Origin: an uncultured Acidiferrobacteraceae bacterium
GTDB taxonomy: Bacteria > Pseudomonadota > Gammaproteobacteria > Acidiferrobacterales > SZUA-150
DNA length: 64,000 nucleotides
Direction of reading: 5' to 3'
Assembly: GCA_913009895.1 (NCBI GenBank)
Contig: CAJVXY010000012.1
Coordinates: 1 to 64,000, forward strand
Shown here: piece after piece, positions 26,329-35,313 of the stretch
Layout of the letters: every line of letters begins with the position of its first letter
Numbering within the stretch: the stretch's first letter is position 1
Position numbers and translations under genes: made by a program
The notes under the pieces: model-generated
Seen by the model: the letters and a program-made list of their open reading frames with translations, nothing else
What the model was told of the DNA's origin: nothing
Databases searched by the model: none

Positions 26329-28233
26329 ATGCAGGATATTCTTGGCGCTGATGGTGCCCTGGCAGCTGCTATTGAAGGGTTTCGTGTCCGCTCCGGGCAA
26401 ATTGAAATGGCTGCAAAAATCAGCCTTGCAATCAAGGAAGGCAAACGACTCATCGTGGAGTCGGGTACAGGAACCGGTAAAACATTTGCCTACCTGGCGC
26501 CCATTATTTTATCGGGACAAAAAGCACTAATTTCTACGGGCACCCGCCATTTGCAAGACCAGTTATTCCAGCAGGACCTGCCTGTGATTGCCCGCGCAAT
26601 GAATATGCCCGGTAATTTTTCCTTGCTGAAAGGACGCAGTAATTATTTGTGCATCTATCGACTACACCGGGCGGCATTGGAAGGACGATTCAGGACCAGG
26701 AGCGATTCCGAAAATATACATTCGATTACAGAGTGGTCATCCCTGACAAGAACGGGAGATATTTCAGAAGTCGAGTCTGTTGCCGAAGATTCGATGCTTT
26801 GGCCAATGGTGACTTCAACAGTCGATAATTGTATCGGTTCGGAATGTGAACATTTTTCAGAATGTTTTGTGGTTAAAGCGCGACGTGATGCGCTAGAGGC
26901 AGATATTGTGGTAATCAACCACCATCTCTTTTTTGCCGACCTGATGCTGCAAGAGGAGGGCTTCGGACGGTTGCTGCCTAATGTCGACACGGTCATTTTT
27001 GATGAGGCACACCAGTTGGTAGACACGGCATCACGATTTTTTAGCAAAACGGTGAGCAGTTATCGCCTGAAAAATCTGTGTCGGGATGTTGTTACAGAAG
27101 AATTGGTTGCTAAAAGTGCCGTCAGAAAACTTGCAGATGTCGCCAGGTCAACAGAAAAATCGGTAGCAGATTTTCGACTCACTTTTGGCAGGGAAAATAC
27201 AGAGCGGGGTCCATGGAATGATGCAAACGCCAGTAAACACATCAATGGCCTCGAAAAACTGGCTATTAATTTGCAAAATTTACATGGCTTGCTTGAGGTA
27301 GCCAGTGTCAAGAGCAAGGGATTGGCAAATTGTTTTCGCCGGGCCACTGATATTTTGCAGAATTTACAAAACTTTTCCAATCAAGTGTTACCTGAATTTG
27401 TTCCCTGGTTTGAGACCAGCAAACGGGGCTTCAACTTGCATATGACACCGATCAATATCGCCCAAGCCTTCCAGGAAATTACCAGTGAACAAGAGACTGC
27501 CTGGGTTTTTGTATCTGCGACCCTGGCCGTAAATAAAAAATTTAACCATTTCCAGGATCAACTGGGCCTGGCAGATAGCGACACTGGCATATGGGACAGC
27601 CCCTTTAATTACCGGGACCAGACCATGTTGTATTTACCGCGCAACCTGCCAGAACCCAATCAGCCCGAATTCACACAATCCATGATCCAGGCCATTTTGC
27701 CAGTACTGGAGGCGAGCGGTGGCCGGACATTCCTGCTTTTTACCAGTTACAGGGCGTTAAATATGGCGGCCAAGTTGCTGGCAACCCTGATTGATTATCC
27801 AATTCTGGTACAGGGAGACGCGCCCCGGACGCAGCTCCTGGGTAAATTCAAGACCCTGGGCAATGCTGTGCTTCTGGGAACAGGTAGTTTCTGGGAGGGC
27901 GTTGATGTAAGGGGACAGGCACTGACCTGCGTCATTATAGATAAACTGCCCTTCGCCTCACCCGGTGAACCGGTTTTAAAGGCCCGTTGTCAGGCTCTGG
28001 AAGAGGCCGGTATAAACCCATTTTTCCAGTTCCAGGTGCCTAACGCAGTTATCAGCCTGAAACAGGGTGCGGGCCGCTTGATCAGGGACGAAAAGGACCG
28101 GGGCGTGCTTGTTTTGTGTGACCCAAGATTACTTAGCAAGGGTTATGGTAAATCGTTCCTGAACAGCCTGCCAGCAATGCCACAGGTGCAGTCCCTGGCT
28201 CAAGTGACCGAGTTCCTAAGAAATATTCAGTAA
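26329..28233 (+). CDS. yoaA: DinG/YoaA-type iron-sulfur DNA helicase
   Basis: The 634-aa protein is a superfamily 2, XPD-like helicase. It shows Walker A (ESGTGTGKTFAYLA), the DEAH box (VIFDEAHQL), motif VI-like KQGAGRLIRDEKDRG, and the four iron-sulfur cysteines (NYLC, DNCIGSEC, SEC). The sequence follows E. coli YoaA more closely than DinG (for example LLKGRSNYLC and VVINHHLF). YoaA is a DNA-repair helicase reported to partner the polymerase subunit HolC. I prefer ATG 26329 because it aligns with the YoaA N-terminus. A TTG at 26305 in the same frame is possible. Confidence 0.9.
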   Translation: MQDILGADGALAAAIEGFRVRSGQIEMAAKISLAIKEGKRLIVESGTGTGKTFAYLAPIILSGQKALISTGTRHLQDQLFQQDLPVIARAMNMPGNFSLLKGRSNYLCIYRLHRAALEGRFRTRSDSENIHSITEWSSLTRTGDISEVESVAEDSMLWPMVTSTVDNCIGSECEHFSECFVVKARRDALEADIVVINHHLFFADLMLQEEGFGRLLPNVDTVIFDEAHQLVDTASRFFSKTVSSYRLKNLCRDVVTEELVAKSAVRKLADVARSTEKSVADFRLTFGRENTERGPWNDANASKHINGLEKLAINLQNLHGLLEVASVKSKGLANCFRRATDILQNLQNFSNQVLPEFVPWFETSKRGFNLHMTPINIAQAFQEITSEQETAWVFVSATLAVNKKFNHFQDQLGLADSDTGIWDSPFNYRDQTMLYLPRNLPEPNQPEFTQSMIQAILPVLEASGGRTFLLFTSYRALNMAAKLLATLIDYPILVQGDAPRTQLLGKFKTLGNAVLLGTGSFWEGVDVRGQALTCVIIDKLPFASPGEPVLKARCQALEEAGINPFFQFQVPNAVISLKQGAGRLIRDEKDRGVLVLCDPRLLSKGYGKSFLNSLPAMPQVQSLAQVTEFLRNIQ

Positions 28234-28314
28234 ATTGATTAAATTAAAAATTAATAAGCTATTGTTTATTATAATAAATTGAAATAATTTTCATTTATAG
28301 TGAATAATATTTGA

Positions 28315-28486
28315 TTTTTATGCCAGATTTTTGCATGATCGCAAGCAGTGGCAAGGAGGCCACTGACATGGAAGTTAAGACCGCCTGATAAAGCTGCAAT
28401 AAAACAGGATGGCCATGGAAGGTGATAAAGCTGGTCAGGAGGGTGGTAAAGGAAAAGGCGGTCTTATGACCGCCTTTTCCTTTTTT
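28315..28486 (+). ncRNA. Candidate CsrA/RsmA-sequestering small RNA
   Basis: After yoaA there is an intergenic transcript candidate ending in a perfect terminator. It carries six GGA motifs in about 100 bases (28355, 28370, 28407, 28417, 28438, 28451). The first sits in the hexaloop AAGGAG of a perfect 7-bp hairpin (CAGTGGC 28346-28352, GCCACTG 28359-28365), the classic CsrA-binding form. ACAGGATG at 28404-28411 matches the core of the CsrA SELEX consensus. A possible promoter is TTGAAA (28279-28284), 18 bases, AATAAT (28303-28308), so the 5' end is approximate. No GacA box was recognised. Alternatively it is just the yoaA 3' UTR. The assignment to the CsrB/RsmZ type is an inference from motif density. 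Confidence 0.5.
28451..28486 (+). terminator. Strong rho-independent terminator
   Basis: A perfect 13-bp stem (GGAAAAGGCGGTC 28451-28463, GACCGCCTTTTCC 28468-28480) with a TTAT loop is followed by six T. It ends the candidate small RNA and any read-through from yoaA. The 5' copy of GACCGCC at 28379-28385 could pair with the left arm instead. Confidence 0.93.
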
Positions 28487-28505
28487 GTTGAGACTTTGCT
28501 GCGAC

Positions 28506-28538
28506 GGTTTTTTCTTGGTTTTTTCTTGGTTTTTTCTT
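28506..28538 (+). repeat. Three perfect 11-bp tandem repeats
   Basis: The unit GGTTTTTTCTT occurs three times without change. It lies between the terminator and the convergent fdxA gene. Such short tracts often vary in copy number by slippage. Confidence 0.8.
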
Positions 28539-28633
28539 CAATCATAGTAGAAACAGCTTAAAATTCTGTTTTACCGATAAATGTTAAAAACCTCAGCACA
28601 TCAGTCAGTAGATCAAGGTAAGTATTGCAGATT

Positions 28634-28957
28634 TCAGCGTTCCAGTAATTTCAGCTTATCAGGTTTGTCTTTCCAGTCATCGGCATCAGCAGGCGCATCT
28701 TTCATTTCGGTCAAAACTGGCCAAATCTTGGACAATTCTTCATTGAGCGCAAGAAATTCCTGTTGATTCTCGGGCAAGTCATCATCTGCGTAGATAGCAT
28801 TTATTGGGCATTCCGGTACACACAAGGTGCAGTCTATGCATTCCTCCGGGTCAATCACCAGAAAGTTAGGCCCCTCGTGGAAACAATCGACAGGACAGAC
28901 CTCAACACAGTCTGTGTACTTACATTTGATACAATTTTCAGTGACCACGTAGGTCAT
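28634..28957 (-). CDS. fdxA: FdxA-type 7Fe-8S ferredoxin
   Basis: The 107-aa protein starts [17 protein letters not shown] and has the cysteine layout of Azotobacter ferredoxin I: Cys 9, 12, 17, 21 and 25 near the N-terminus and [11 protein letters not shown] (40-50) for the second cluster. The missing middle cysteine in the first motif (C-x2-C-x4-C) is what gives a 3Fe-4S plus a 4Fe-4S cluster. Length is exactly that of FdxA. GGAG nine bases before ATG 28957 sets the start. It carries low-potential electrons for an unknown partner. It is transcribed alone. Confidence 0.95.
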   Translation of the reverse strand: MTYVVTENCIKCKYTDCVEVCPVDCFHEGPNFLVIDPEECIDCTLCVPECPINAIYADDDLPENQQEFLALNEELSKIWPVLTEMKDAPADADDWKDKPDKLKLLER

Positions 28958-29062
28958 AACGACTATCTCCAGCGTAGTTATCCAAGGCAATGGGCGCGCA
29001 TCATACACGTTCGGTGAGGCTGGATGAACAGTCTTATGCAGTGAATTGGCCGCTAAACTGGT

Positions 29063-29090
29063 ATTTTACTGCTATATTTACTGTTGTTAA
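29063..29090 (-). promoter_or_regulatory. Candidate fdxA promoter
   Basis: On the minus strand TTAACA (29090-29085) and TAAAAT (29068-29063) are separated by 16 bases, about 105 bases upstream of the fdxA start. The rest of the 337-base gap to the divergent PilZ-like gene shows no gene. Confidence 0.45.
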
Positions 29091-29294
29091 AAGTGAGACA
29101 AATGATTGCCAGCCGCCGGGCATGTTACTGGCCGGGTTTACCTCTGGATTAAATGTAATTCCAGGCTAGCGCGCCTGATTTCGGTATAACTATCTAGTGC
29201 AATCGAGAATACAGTCGTAGAAGTCGTTTTAACTTGTTGATAGAATTAAGCATTAAAGCCTGGAATCAGTAATAATTTATTTTAAATCTGACTA

Positions 29295-31040
29295 ATGTCA
29301 TCGAATATTACACAGGAAATTGCCCCTTTTTCGGTACCCGCAAAACAAGTGTCTGCGTGGGTCACTGAAACTGACCCCAAAAGTGCCCGGGAATGGATTA
29401 CCAGCTTACCGATGGGCGACATCGCCGAGGCTTCGCGGGAGATTTATCAGGCAATATACACGCTTAACAGGCTCAAGATCGGCCCAGCCAGCCGTTTTAA
29501 ATTATTGCAGCTTTATCAGCAGCCAGTTGATACTGTCAGTAGTGCCCTCAAGTCCCAGTATCAAAAAAATGTTTTCCCCTTAAACGATATCAAAAGACAA
29601 CTGGCTGAATTTGTCCGTGAGCTGCAGATGGAAATGGCACATGGCTACAAGTGCACAATTCTGGATGCAGAAAAGGCACGTTTCATGTGGGGCAAAAAAG
29701 AACTCAAGGTGCAGGCCGCTACCCATGCAATGTTTTATCTTGGCGAGGTGCTGAAATGTTCCTACGAGGTTTACATGGCCTGCCCGTCCATGGTCTGGCA
29801 TGAAATTCACGGCATTTATCAATATGCCGAACACCTCGGCTGGTTAGATTTTAAAAATGACACAGATACTGATATTTCGCCGATAACAAAAGAGTACCTG
29901 ATCAACATTCTAACGGGGTTAAACAACCCCTATCAAATGCCTGAACACGAGCTTGGAAAAGTCAGGGAGTTTTTGGGAGTCTGGGCGCAGCTCGCAGAAA
30001 TATCACCGAATCTTGAGATTAATAATGTCGCCGGACATTTTTTAATTGACCTGACCTCTGATTCTCCTCCAGCACCATTCCCCAGTGACGTTAGCATGCA
30101 ACCGGTGACACATTTACGTTCGTTGAATGCGCTCGGTATTGCCAGGAAATTGCAGGATGCCATTGTCAAGCTCAAGGGCGGGGCACATGTTTCAACACTT
30201 GGTTTGGGGACTGATTCTCTCGACTCAGATTGTCTGGAAATGCTGAAACGCATGATGCGTAACTGGGGGCTGGCCGTCAGGCGATCCCGGTCACGAATCA
30301 AAGCCCGCGGTAATTGTTTTATTGCTTCCGGTTTGCGCGCGATTCATTATTTCAGTAGTGGCCAAACCCCGTTTTCCGTCCATGGGCAGAACAGTATTGA
30401 GACTCAGTCACCCGCGGCAATGCCAGATTCTGAAAATGGTACAGATATAAAAAATGATGAGGATTTGGGTTATATCGATCTTGATGTGGTCGCTGGTGAT
30501 GATAAGACCAGTGCGAAAGATTTCCAGGCAAAACCGTCAATCGTCGATTCTGTTTTTAGAATTGAACAATGGCAAATCGCCGATGAAAGTGCGGGCGGAA
30601 TGAGGATTCTGCATAAAGGCAAAATTGGCGCCAGAGTCAGGGTAGGTGATTTACTTGGTGTTCAGGATGGCAATAACCCCCAGGCATGGCGTATTGGCAC
30701 AGTCAGGTGGTTAAAAGCGGCATCCAAGGCCAGGATTGAAGTCGGACTTGAAATGATTACCCCGGATGCAAAACCTGTGGCAATTCGCTTGCTCGAAAAA
30801 GAAAATATGGAATATACCCAGGCGTTGCTTGTACCGCCAATGCCTGCATTAAAAAGGCCGGCAACATTAATTATGCCTGCGGGTTTTTATAAGCGTGAAA
30901 AACCGCTTGAGATGACTGAGGCAGATGGACTGCAACGAAAAATCAAGGCACTAGATTTGCTGGAGTACACAAATGTTTATGAGCATATTGTTTTTGCAGA
31001 TATGGCTGCCGATGCCAGTGATACGATGTTTTCTCTTTAG
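29295..31040 (+). CDS. PilZ-like domain protein with a long helical N-terminal region
   Basis: This 581-aa protein has a mostly helical N-terminal two-thirds (residues 1-320) that I cannot assign. Near the C-terminus it shows RRSRSR (329-334, fitting the PilZ RxxxR motif), a strand CFIASGLRAIHYF, an acidic low-complexity stretch (about 360-420), then ADESAGG (430-435 fits the PilZ DxSxxG motif) and strands ending GTVRWLKAASKARIEVGLEM, as in PilZ domains. In ordinary PilZ domains the two motifs are some 25-30 residues apart, so this is a PilZ domain split by an insertion, or a degenerate one. Binding of c-di-GMP is likely but not proven. It stands alone between divergent fdxA and convergent suhB. 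No signal peptide is seen. Confidence 0.65.
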   Translation: MSSNITQEIAPFSVPAKQVSAWVTETDPKSAREWITSLPMGDIAEASREIYQAIYTLNRLKIGPASRFKLLQLYQQPVDTVSSALKSQYQKNVFPLNDIKRQLAEFVRELQMEMAHGYKCTILDAEKARFMWGKKELKVQAATHAMFYLGEVLKCSYEVYMACPSMVWHEIHGIYQYAEHLGWLDFKNDTDTDISPITKEYLINILTGLNNPYQMPEHELGKVREFLGVWAQLAEISPNLEINNVAGHFLIDLTSDSPPAPFPSDVSMQPVTHLRSLNALGIARKLQDAIVKLKGGAHVSTLGLGTDSLDSDCLEMLKRMMRNWGLAVRRSRSRIKARGNCFIASGLRAIHYFSSGQTPFSVHGQNSIETQSPAAMPDSENGTDIKNDEDLGYIDLDVVAGDDKTSAKDFQAKPSIVDSVFRIEQWQIADESAGGMRILHKGKIGARVRVGDLLGVQDGNNPQAWRIGTVRWLKAASKARIEVGLEMITPDAKPVAIRLLEKENMEYTQALLVPPMPALKRPATLIMPAGFYKREKPLEMTEADGLQRKIKALDLLEYTNVYEHIVFADMAADASDTMFSL

Positions 31041-31069
31041 ATGTATCCCTAAGGTGTATTCAGGGTAAA

Positions 31070-31843
31070 TCACTTATTCAGAATTTTTAACATAGCTTCA
31101 TAAATTTTTACCGTGCCGGCCACAATATTTCCGGTTTCAAGATAACTGTCAGTTCCATCAATATCTGTCACAATGCCGCCAGCTTCCTGTATCAGCAAGC
31201 AGCCAGCGGCCATATCCCAGGGTTTTAAACCAAACTCCCAGAACCCGTCGAGCCTGCCACTGGCCAGGTGGGCAAGATCAAGTGCGGCCGAGCCCGCGCG
31301 CCTGACGCCACTGGTTATGGGCAGTAGTTGTTTGAAGGTCTCAACCCAAACGTCAAGTCTGTCAAATTCCTTGAATGGAAAACCGGTCCCCAGCAAAGCA
31401 GCCCCCATCTCTACAGTTTTGCTGACCCTGATTTTTCTGTCATTGAGTTGCGCACCCTTGCCTCGTGAAGCCATAAACATTTCATTTCTCAATGGATCGA
31501 ATACAACAGCCTGGTCAAGCTTGCCTTCATTGGTGACTGCTATTGAAACAGCGTATTGCGGGTAACCATGGAGAAAATTGGTGGTGCCATCAAGCGGATC
31601 AATAATCCATTTGTATTGCGATCCTGCCTGCTCGCCACTTTCTTCTGCCAGGATTGCATGATCCGGATAGGCGCTTTGGATTGTATGGATAATCTCAGAT
31701 TCAGCAAGTCGATCGACCTCGGATACAAAATCGTTACGTCCCTTGGTTTCAATTGCCAGCCTGTCCAGGTGATCGGCATGACGAAGGATAACGGTGCCGG
31801 CTTTTCGGGCGGCCTTGATGGCTGTATTGAGTAAGGGATGCAT
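31070..31843 (-). CDS. suhB: Inositol-1-monophosphatase SuhB
   Basis: The 257-aa enzyme shows the metal-dependent phosphatase motifs: EESGEQ, WIIDPLDGTTNFLHGYP and WDMAAGCLLIQEAGG. It hydrolyses inositol monophosphate, and in E. coli it also acts in ribosomal RNA antitermination. The length is the family norm. Its closeness to trmJ and iscR is as in E. coli, where suhB also lies next to trmJ on the opposite strand. Confidence 0.95.
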   Translation of the reverse strand: MHPLLNTAIKAARKAGTVILRHADHLDRLAIETKGRNDFVSEVDRLAESEIIHTIQSAYPDHAILAEESGEQAGSQYKWIIDPLDGTTNFLHGYPQYAVSIAVTNEGKLDQAVVFDPLRNEMFMASRGKGAQLNDRKIRVSKTVEMGAALLGTGFPFKEFDRLDVWVETFKQLLPITSGVRRAGSAALDLAHLASGRLDGFWEFGLKPWDMAAGCLLIQEAGGIVTDIDGTDSYLETGNIVAGTVKIYEAMLKILNK

Positions 31844-32170
31844 TGACTGTCCTGCTACTTTTCAATAATCAAAAAAATTTGCCATGGATTGTAGCTTTAG
31901 TAAACACGGCGGTATAGCCAGGCCATTATAGTCCAAAGAACATTGAAAGTGTGTTGTCATTTCGAACTCCGGTTTTTTCATACTGCCATTTGTCTGCCAA
32001 GTCCGGATACTTGCTGAAACACGACAAATAGTGGCAGAATGGGTCATATAAGCGTGACAAATTCAAACCAAAAGCAAGCCGTACTCTTGTGTGATCCTTT
32101 TTGTCTGTGACTGGAAGCAATAAAGGATATCGGCAGCCATTAGTGCAGTTTACTAGCAGGGAGGTGAACA
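31844..32170. other. Gene-free region between suhB and the radical SAM gene
   Basis: I see no gene or strong secondary structure in these 327 bases. Two short overlapping minus-strand frames lack ribosome sites and recognisable sequence. The region presumably holds the divergent promoters. The last bases (GGGAGG at 32158-32163) are the ribosome site of the next gene. Confidence 0.5.
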
Positions 32171-33514
32171 GTGAAAAAAATATTATTAGTTAATCCCTCG
32201 TATAAGGGAAGTCTGCATACCAATATAAAGGTGCTGGCAATTCCACCGCTAAACCTGGCGATAATTGCCAGTCAAACCCCCGAACGATTTGATGTATCAA
32301 TTATAGATGAGGCGGTTGAGGATATTGATTTCAGCCAGCATTACGATTTAGTTGGTATCACTTGCATGACACCGCTTGCACCCAGGGCTTATGAACTCTG
32401 CGAGGAATTTAAAAAACGGGGCATGCCTGTCGTCATCGGCGGGGTCCACGTTTCTTACATGAGCGAAGAAGCAGCAAGGTATGCCGACTGTGTCATTATT
32501 GGCGAAGCTGATCATATTTGGGCCAAAGTCCTGGAAGATTTCGAAAACGGACAAATGCAAAAATTTTATACCGTTACAGACAGGCCGGATATTACCAATC
32601 TGCCAGTTCCGAGAAGAGATCTCTTTAATGGAGATTATTTTGTAGAAACTATCCAGACCAGTCGCGGCTGCCCGTTCAAGTGCAGCTTTTGTTCTGTTAC
32701 CGCGTTCAACGGCGCCAAATACCGGCTTAGAGATATTGATAATGTTATTGATGAAGTTAACTCTCTTAAGTCAAAGCGAATTTTTTTTACAGATGACAAT
32801 ATCGTTGGTTCCGGGAAAAAGTGCATCGAGAGATCTTATGAGTTATTTGATCGCATGAAGGATACCGGTAAAGAGTGGGGCGGTCAGGCGTGCATCAATA
32901 TCGTCGAGCACGATAACTTGTTGAAAGCTGCGCGACTTGGCGGTTGTAAAGCATTGCTGATTGGGTTTGAGTCCATCGACGCTGAAACGATTGCTTCGGA
33001 TATGAACAAATCGGTTAATTTGCGGGCAAAAACAAAAAACTTTAAAGATGCAATCAAGAAAATCCATGATCATGGCATTGCCATGGTTGGTTGTTTCATT
33101 TTTGGTTCTGATACGCAGAATAAAGACATATTTAAAAGGACAGTCGATTTTGTGCTTGAAAACGAGATTGATGCGGTCCAGTTTACGATTGAAACGCCAT
33201 TGCCAGGTACGGCAAGGTATAAACAGATTGTTAGTGAGGACCGCATGTTGCTGACGGATTACCCGCGTGACTGGCAGCATTACACGATTTTCCAGCCTGT
33301 GTTTAAACCGAAAAACATGACGCCTGATGAATTATACGAAGGCCTTGTTGGCGCCTACAAAGAAGTATCATCCTTCGGTACATCCCTGACCAGGGGCATC
33401 AGGACATTTATGAACACCAGGAGTTTATTTAGCACAGGTTTGTCGTTTTCCTGGAATTATGATGCTTACAAAACAATCACCAACACAGTAGCTGGAATAC
33501 AGGCCAGACGCTAA
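32171..33514 (+). CDS. B12-binding radical SAM protein
   Basis: The 447-aa enzyme has an N-terminal cobalamin-binding-type Rossmann domain (residues 1-135, ILLVNPSYKGS, GITCMTPLAPRAYEL, VVIGGVHVSYM). A radical SAM domain follows with the cluster motif C-x3-C-x2-C (SRGCPFKCSFCSV, about residue 171) and an Elp3-like barrel (FTDDNIVGSGKKC, LIGFESIDAETI). A C-terminal region continues past EDRMLLTDYPRDW. This layout is shared by enzymes that methylate or rearrange lipids, cofactors and tetrapyrroles, so the substrate is unknown. No His is seen in the usual base-on DxHxxG position. The start is GTG at 32171 after GGGAGG. It is alone upstream of trmJ. Confidence 0.85.
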   Translation: MKKILLVNPSYKGSLHTNIKVLAIPPLNLAIIASQTPERFDVSIIDEAVEDIDFSQHYDLVGITCMTPLAPRAYELCEEFKKRGMPVVIGGVHVSYMSEEAARYADCVIIGEADHIWAKVLEDFENGQMQKFYTVTDRPDITNLPVPRRDLFNGDYFVETIQTSRGCPFKCSFCSVTAFNGAKYRLRDIDNVIDEVNSLKSKRIFFTDDNIVGSGKKCIERSYELFDRMKDTGKEWGGQACINIVEHDNLLKAARLGGCKALLIGFESIDAETIASDMNKSVNLRAKTKNFKDAIKKIHDHGIAMVGCFIFGSDTQNKDIFKRTVDFVLENEIDAVQFTIETPLPGTARYKQIVSEDRMLLTDYPRDWQHYTIFQPVFKPKNMTPDELYEGLVGAYKEVSSFGTSLTRGIRTFMNTRSLFSTGLSFSWNYDAYKTITNTVAGIQARR

Positions 33515-33647
33515 TAAGGGTAATAGGGTTCTCTTGTATTATTTGATGATCAATTAAATATTGAATAAGTTTTGTAAGCAGCTAAAGCACTTGGCAGCCA
33601 TTTATTGTTATTACTGCCTTGTTGCATGAGTGTTACGCAATTTAATA

Positions 33648-34421
33648 ATGACCCCAGATTTAAACCGTATAAGAATTGTTTTAGTCAATCCGTCACATGC
33701 CGGTAACATTGGCGCGGTTGCGCGGGTTATGAAAAATATGGGATTAACCAGGTTATACCTGGTTAATCCAAAACAATTCCCCGATCAGCAAGCGGTTGCG
33801 CGTTCAGCCGGTGCTAACGATATATTGGATAATGCAGTAGTCGTTGACTCACTGGATGAAGCAATTTCCGAGGCCAGGCTGGTTATTGGCACGAGTACAC
33901 GGGCGCGTCGATTATCCTGGCCTGCACTTGACCCTGTTAAATGTGCCAGTAAGGCCATCAGCGAAAGTTGTGCAGGCAATGTGGCTATTATTTTTGGCAA
34001 CGAGCGGACCGGATTAACCAATGAACAACTGGATAAATGCCAGTTTTTTGTGACCATACCGGTCGATCCCGATTTTCCTTCATTAAACCTGGCGGCGGCA
34101 GTGCAGATTATTGTTTATGAACTGCACAAGACTTACCTGAATTCTGTCCAGGGGGCTAACCATGACGATCAGGAAAGCACGCTGGCTTCACAGTTCGAGA
34201 TCCAGGGCTTTTTTAAACACCTTGAAAAGGTATTGATTGAGATAGATTTTCTTAATCCTGTTACCCCCAAAAAATTAATGCGGCGTTTATATCGATTATT
34301 CCACAGGGCGCAGTTACAAGAAAAAGAGGTGAACATCCTGCGAGGCATGTTGACCAGCATAGAGAAAGTTGCCGGCCTTAACCCCCAAGGCGCACGAGGG
34401 AAAAAGCACAAGCAAAAATAG
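33648..34421 (+). CDS. trmJ: tRNA (cytidine/uridine-2'-O-)-methyltransferase TrmJ
   Basis: The 257-aa product is a SPOUT methyltransferase: [21 protein letters not shown] at the N-terminus, the SAM-knot motif [15 protein letters not shown], and [18 protein letters not shown] near the knot end. TrmJ methylates the ribose of tRNA position 32. I chose ATG 33648 since the GTG at 33630 lacks support and E. coli TrmJ starts at the equivalent place. It is followed by cysE and then iscR. In E. coli it is directly next to iscR. Confidence 0.92.
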   Translation: MTPDLNRIRIVLVNPSHAGNIGAVARVMKNMGLTRLYLVNPKQFPDQQAVARSAGANDILDNAVVVDSLDEAISEARLVIGTSTRARRLSWPALDPVKCASKAISESCAGNVAIIFGNERTGLTNEQLDKCQFFVTIPVDPDFPSLNLAAAVQIIVYELHKTYLNSVQGANHDDQESTLASQFEIQGFFKHLEKVLIEIDFLNPVTPKKLMRRLYRLFHRAQLQEKEVNILRGMLTSIEKVAGLNPQGARGKKHKQK

Positions 34422-34453
34422 TGGAAAACAAAAGAATGTTTTACAATGGCGCC

Positions 34454-35224
34454 ATGTATCACGACCTCAAGGACTATTTAGAAATCGTACCCGTCAGGGA
34501 TCCGGCTGCACGATCCAAACTGGAAATCGTGACGGCTTATCCCGGGCTGCATGCCATTGCCTTGCACCGAATTTCACATTTTATCTGGCAGATGGGCCTG
34601 GTGTGGCTTGCCCGTATGTTGTCCCAGATTGGACGCTGGATAACCGGTATAGAAATTCATCCGGGCGCGACCATCGGGCGCCGGTTTTTCATTGATCATG
34701 GTATGGGAGTTGTGATTGGTGAAACGGCAGAAATTGGTGACGACTGCACCCTGTATCACGGGGTCACCCTGGGCGGCACCACCTGGAAAAAAGAAAAACG
34801 TCATCCAACCCTTGGCAATAATGTGGTAGTAGGTGCTGGCGCTAAAGTCCTTGGGCCCATTGTAATTGGCGCCAATGCCCGTATTGGCTCAAATTCTGTC
34901 GTGGTTAAAGACATACCAGCGGATGCCACGGTTGTGGGTATACCGGGCAGGGTCGTGGTACAGCGGGACCTGAAAAAACATGAAAAACGCAAAGCCATGG
35001 CCGAAAAAATCGGGTTTGATGCCTATGGGCAAAGCCCGGATATGCCAGATCCCATCGCTTATGCGGTTGATTGCATGCTCGATCACATGCAGGCCGCTGA
35101 CCACAAGTTGGAAAAAATCTGTAAGGTATTGAAAAGTAAGGGATTTGATATAAATGACGCCGATTTGCCTGAGCTGGATCTGCCCCATTTGGGCGATACA
35201 AAGACACCAAAAGACGAGCATTAA
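34454..35224 (+). CDS. cysE: Serine O-acetyltransferase
   Basis: The 256-aa enzyme makes O-acetylserine for cysteine synthesis. It has the helical N-terminal domain ([25 protein letters not shown]) and a left-handed beta helix ([29 protein letters not shown] with HGVTLGG, then [27 protein letters not shown]). The ATG at 34454 aligns with the N-terminus of the epsilon-type CysE. Codons further upstream (GTG 34421, ATG 34436) have no better ribosome site. It overlaps or abuts trmJ, and iscR follows. Supplying cysteine next to the cysteine desulfurase operon makes metabolic sense. Confidence 0.93.
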   Translation: MYHDLKDYLEIVPVRDPAARSKLEIVTAYPGLHAIALHRISHFIWQMGLVWLARMLSQIGRWITGIEIHPGATIGRRFFIDHGMGVVIGETAEIGDDCTLYHGVTLGGTTWKKEKRHPTLGNNVVVGAGAKVLGPIVIGANARIGSNSVVVKDIPADATVVGIPGRVVVQRDLKKHEKRKAMAEKIGFDAYGQSPDMPDPIAYAVDCMLDHMQAADHKLEKICKVLKSKGFDINDADLPELDLPHLGDTKTPKDEH

Positions 35225-35245
35225 CCTGATATCCCCGAGGCTGAA

Positions 35246-35277
35246 ATAGTTGACTAAAATTGTCGGGAATGTACACT
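35246..35277 (+). promoter_or_regulatory. isc promoter with a type-1 IscR operator
   Basis: Positions 35246-35270 match the type-1 IscR site layout: ATAGTTGACT, four A/T bases, then a right half in which TGTC replaces AGTC and GGGAAT follows. The -35 box TTGACT (35250-35255) lies inside the site, and TACACT (35272-35277) is a -10 box after 16 bases. The holo-IscR bound here would block RNA polymerase, giving the usual autorepression of iscR-iscS. Confidence 0.75.
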
Positions 35278-35313
35278 CTCGAAAGTGTTAACTGGCCAGG
35301 GGATATATCCAAG

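Noticed and set aside
28581-28766. 61-codon plus-strand frame opposite fdxA
   Set aside because: It is antisense to the end of fdxA and has no support.
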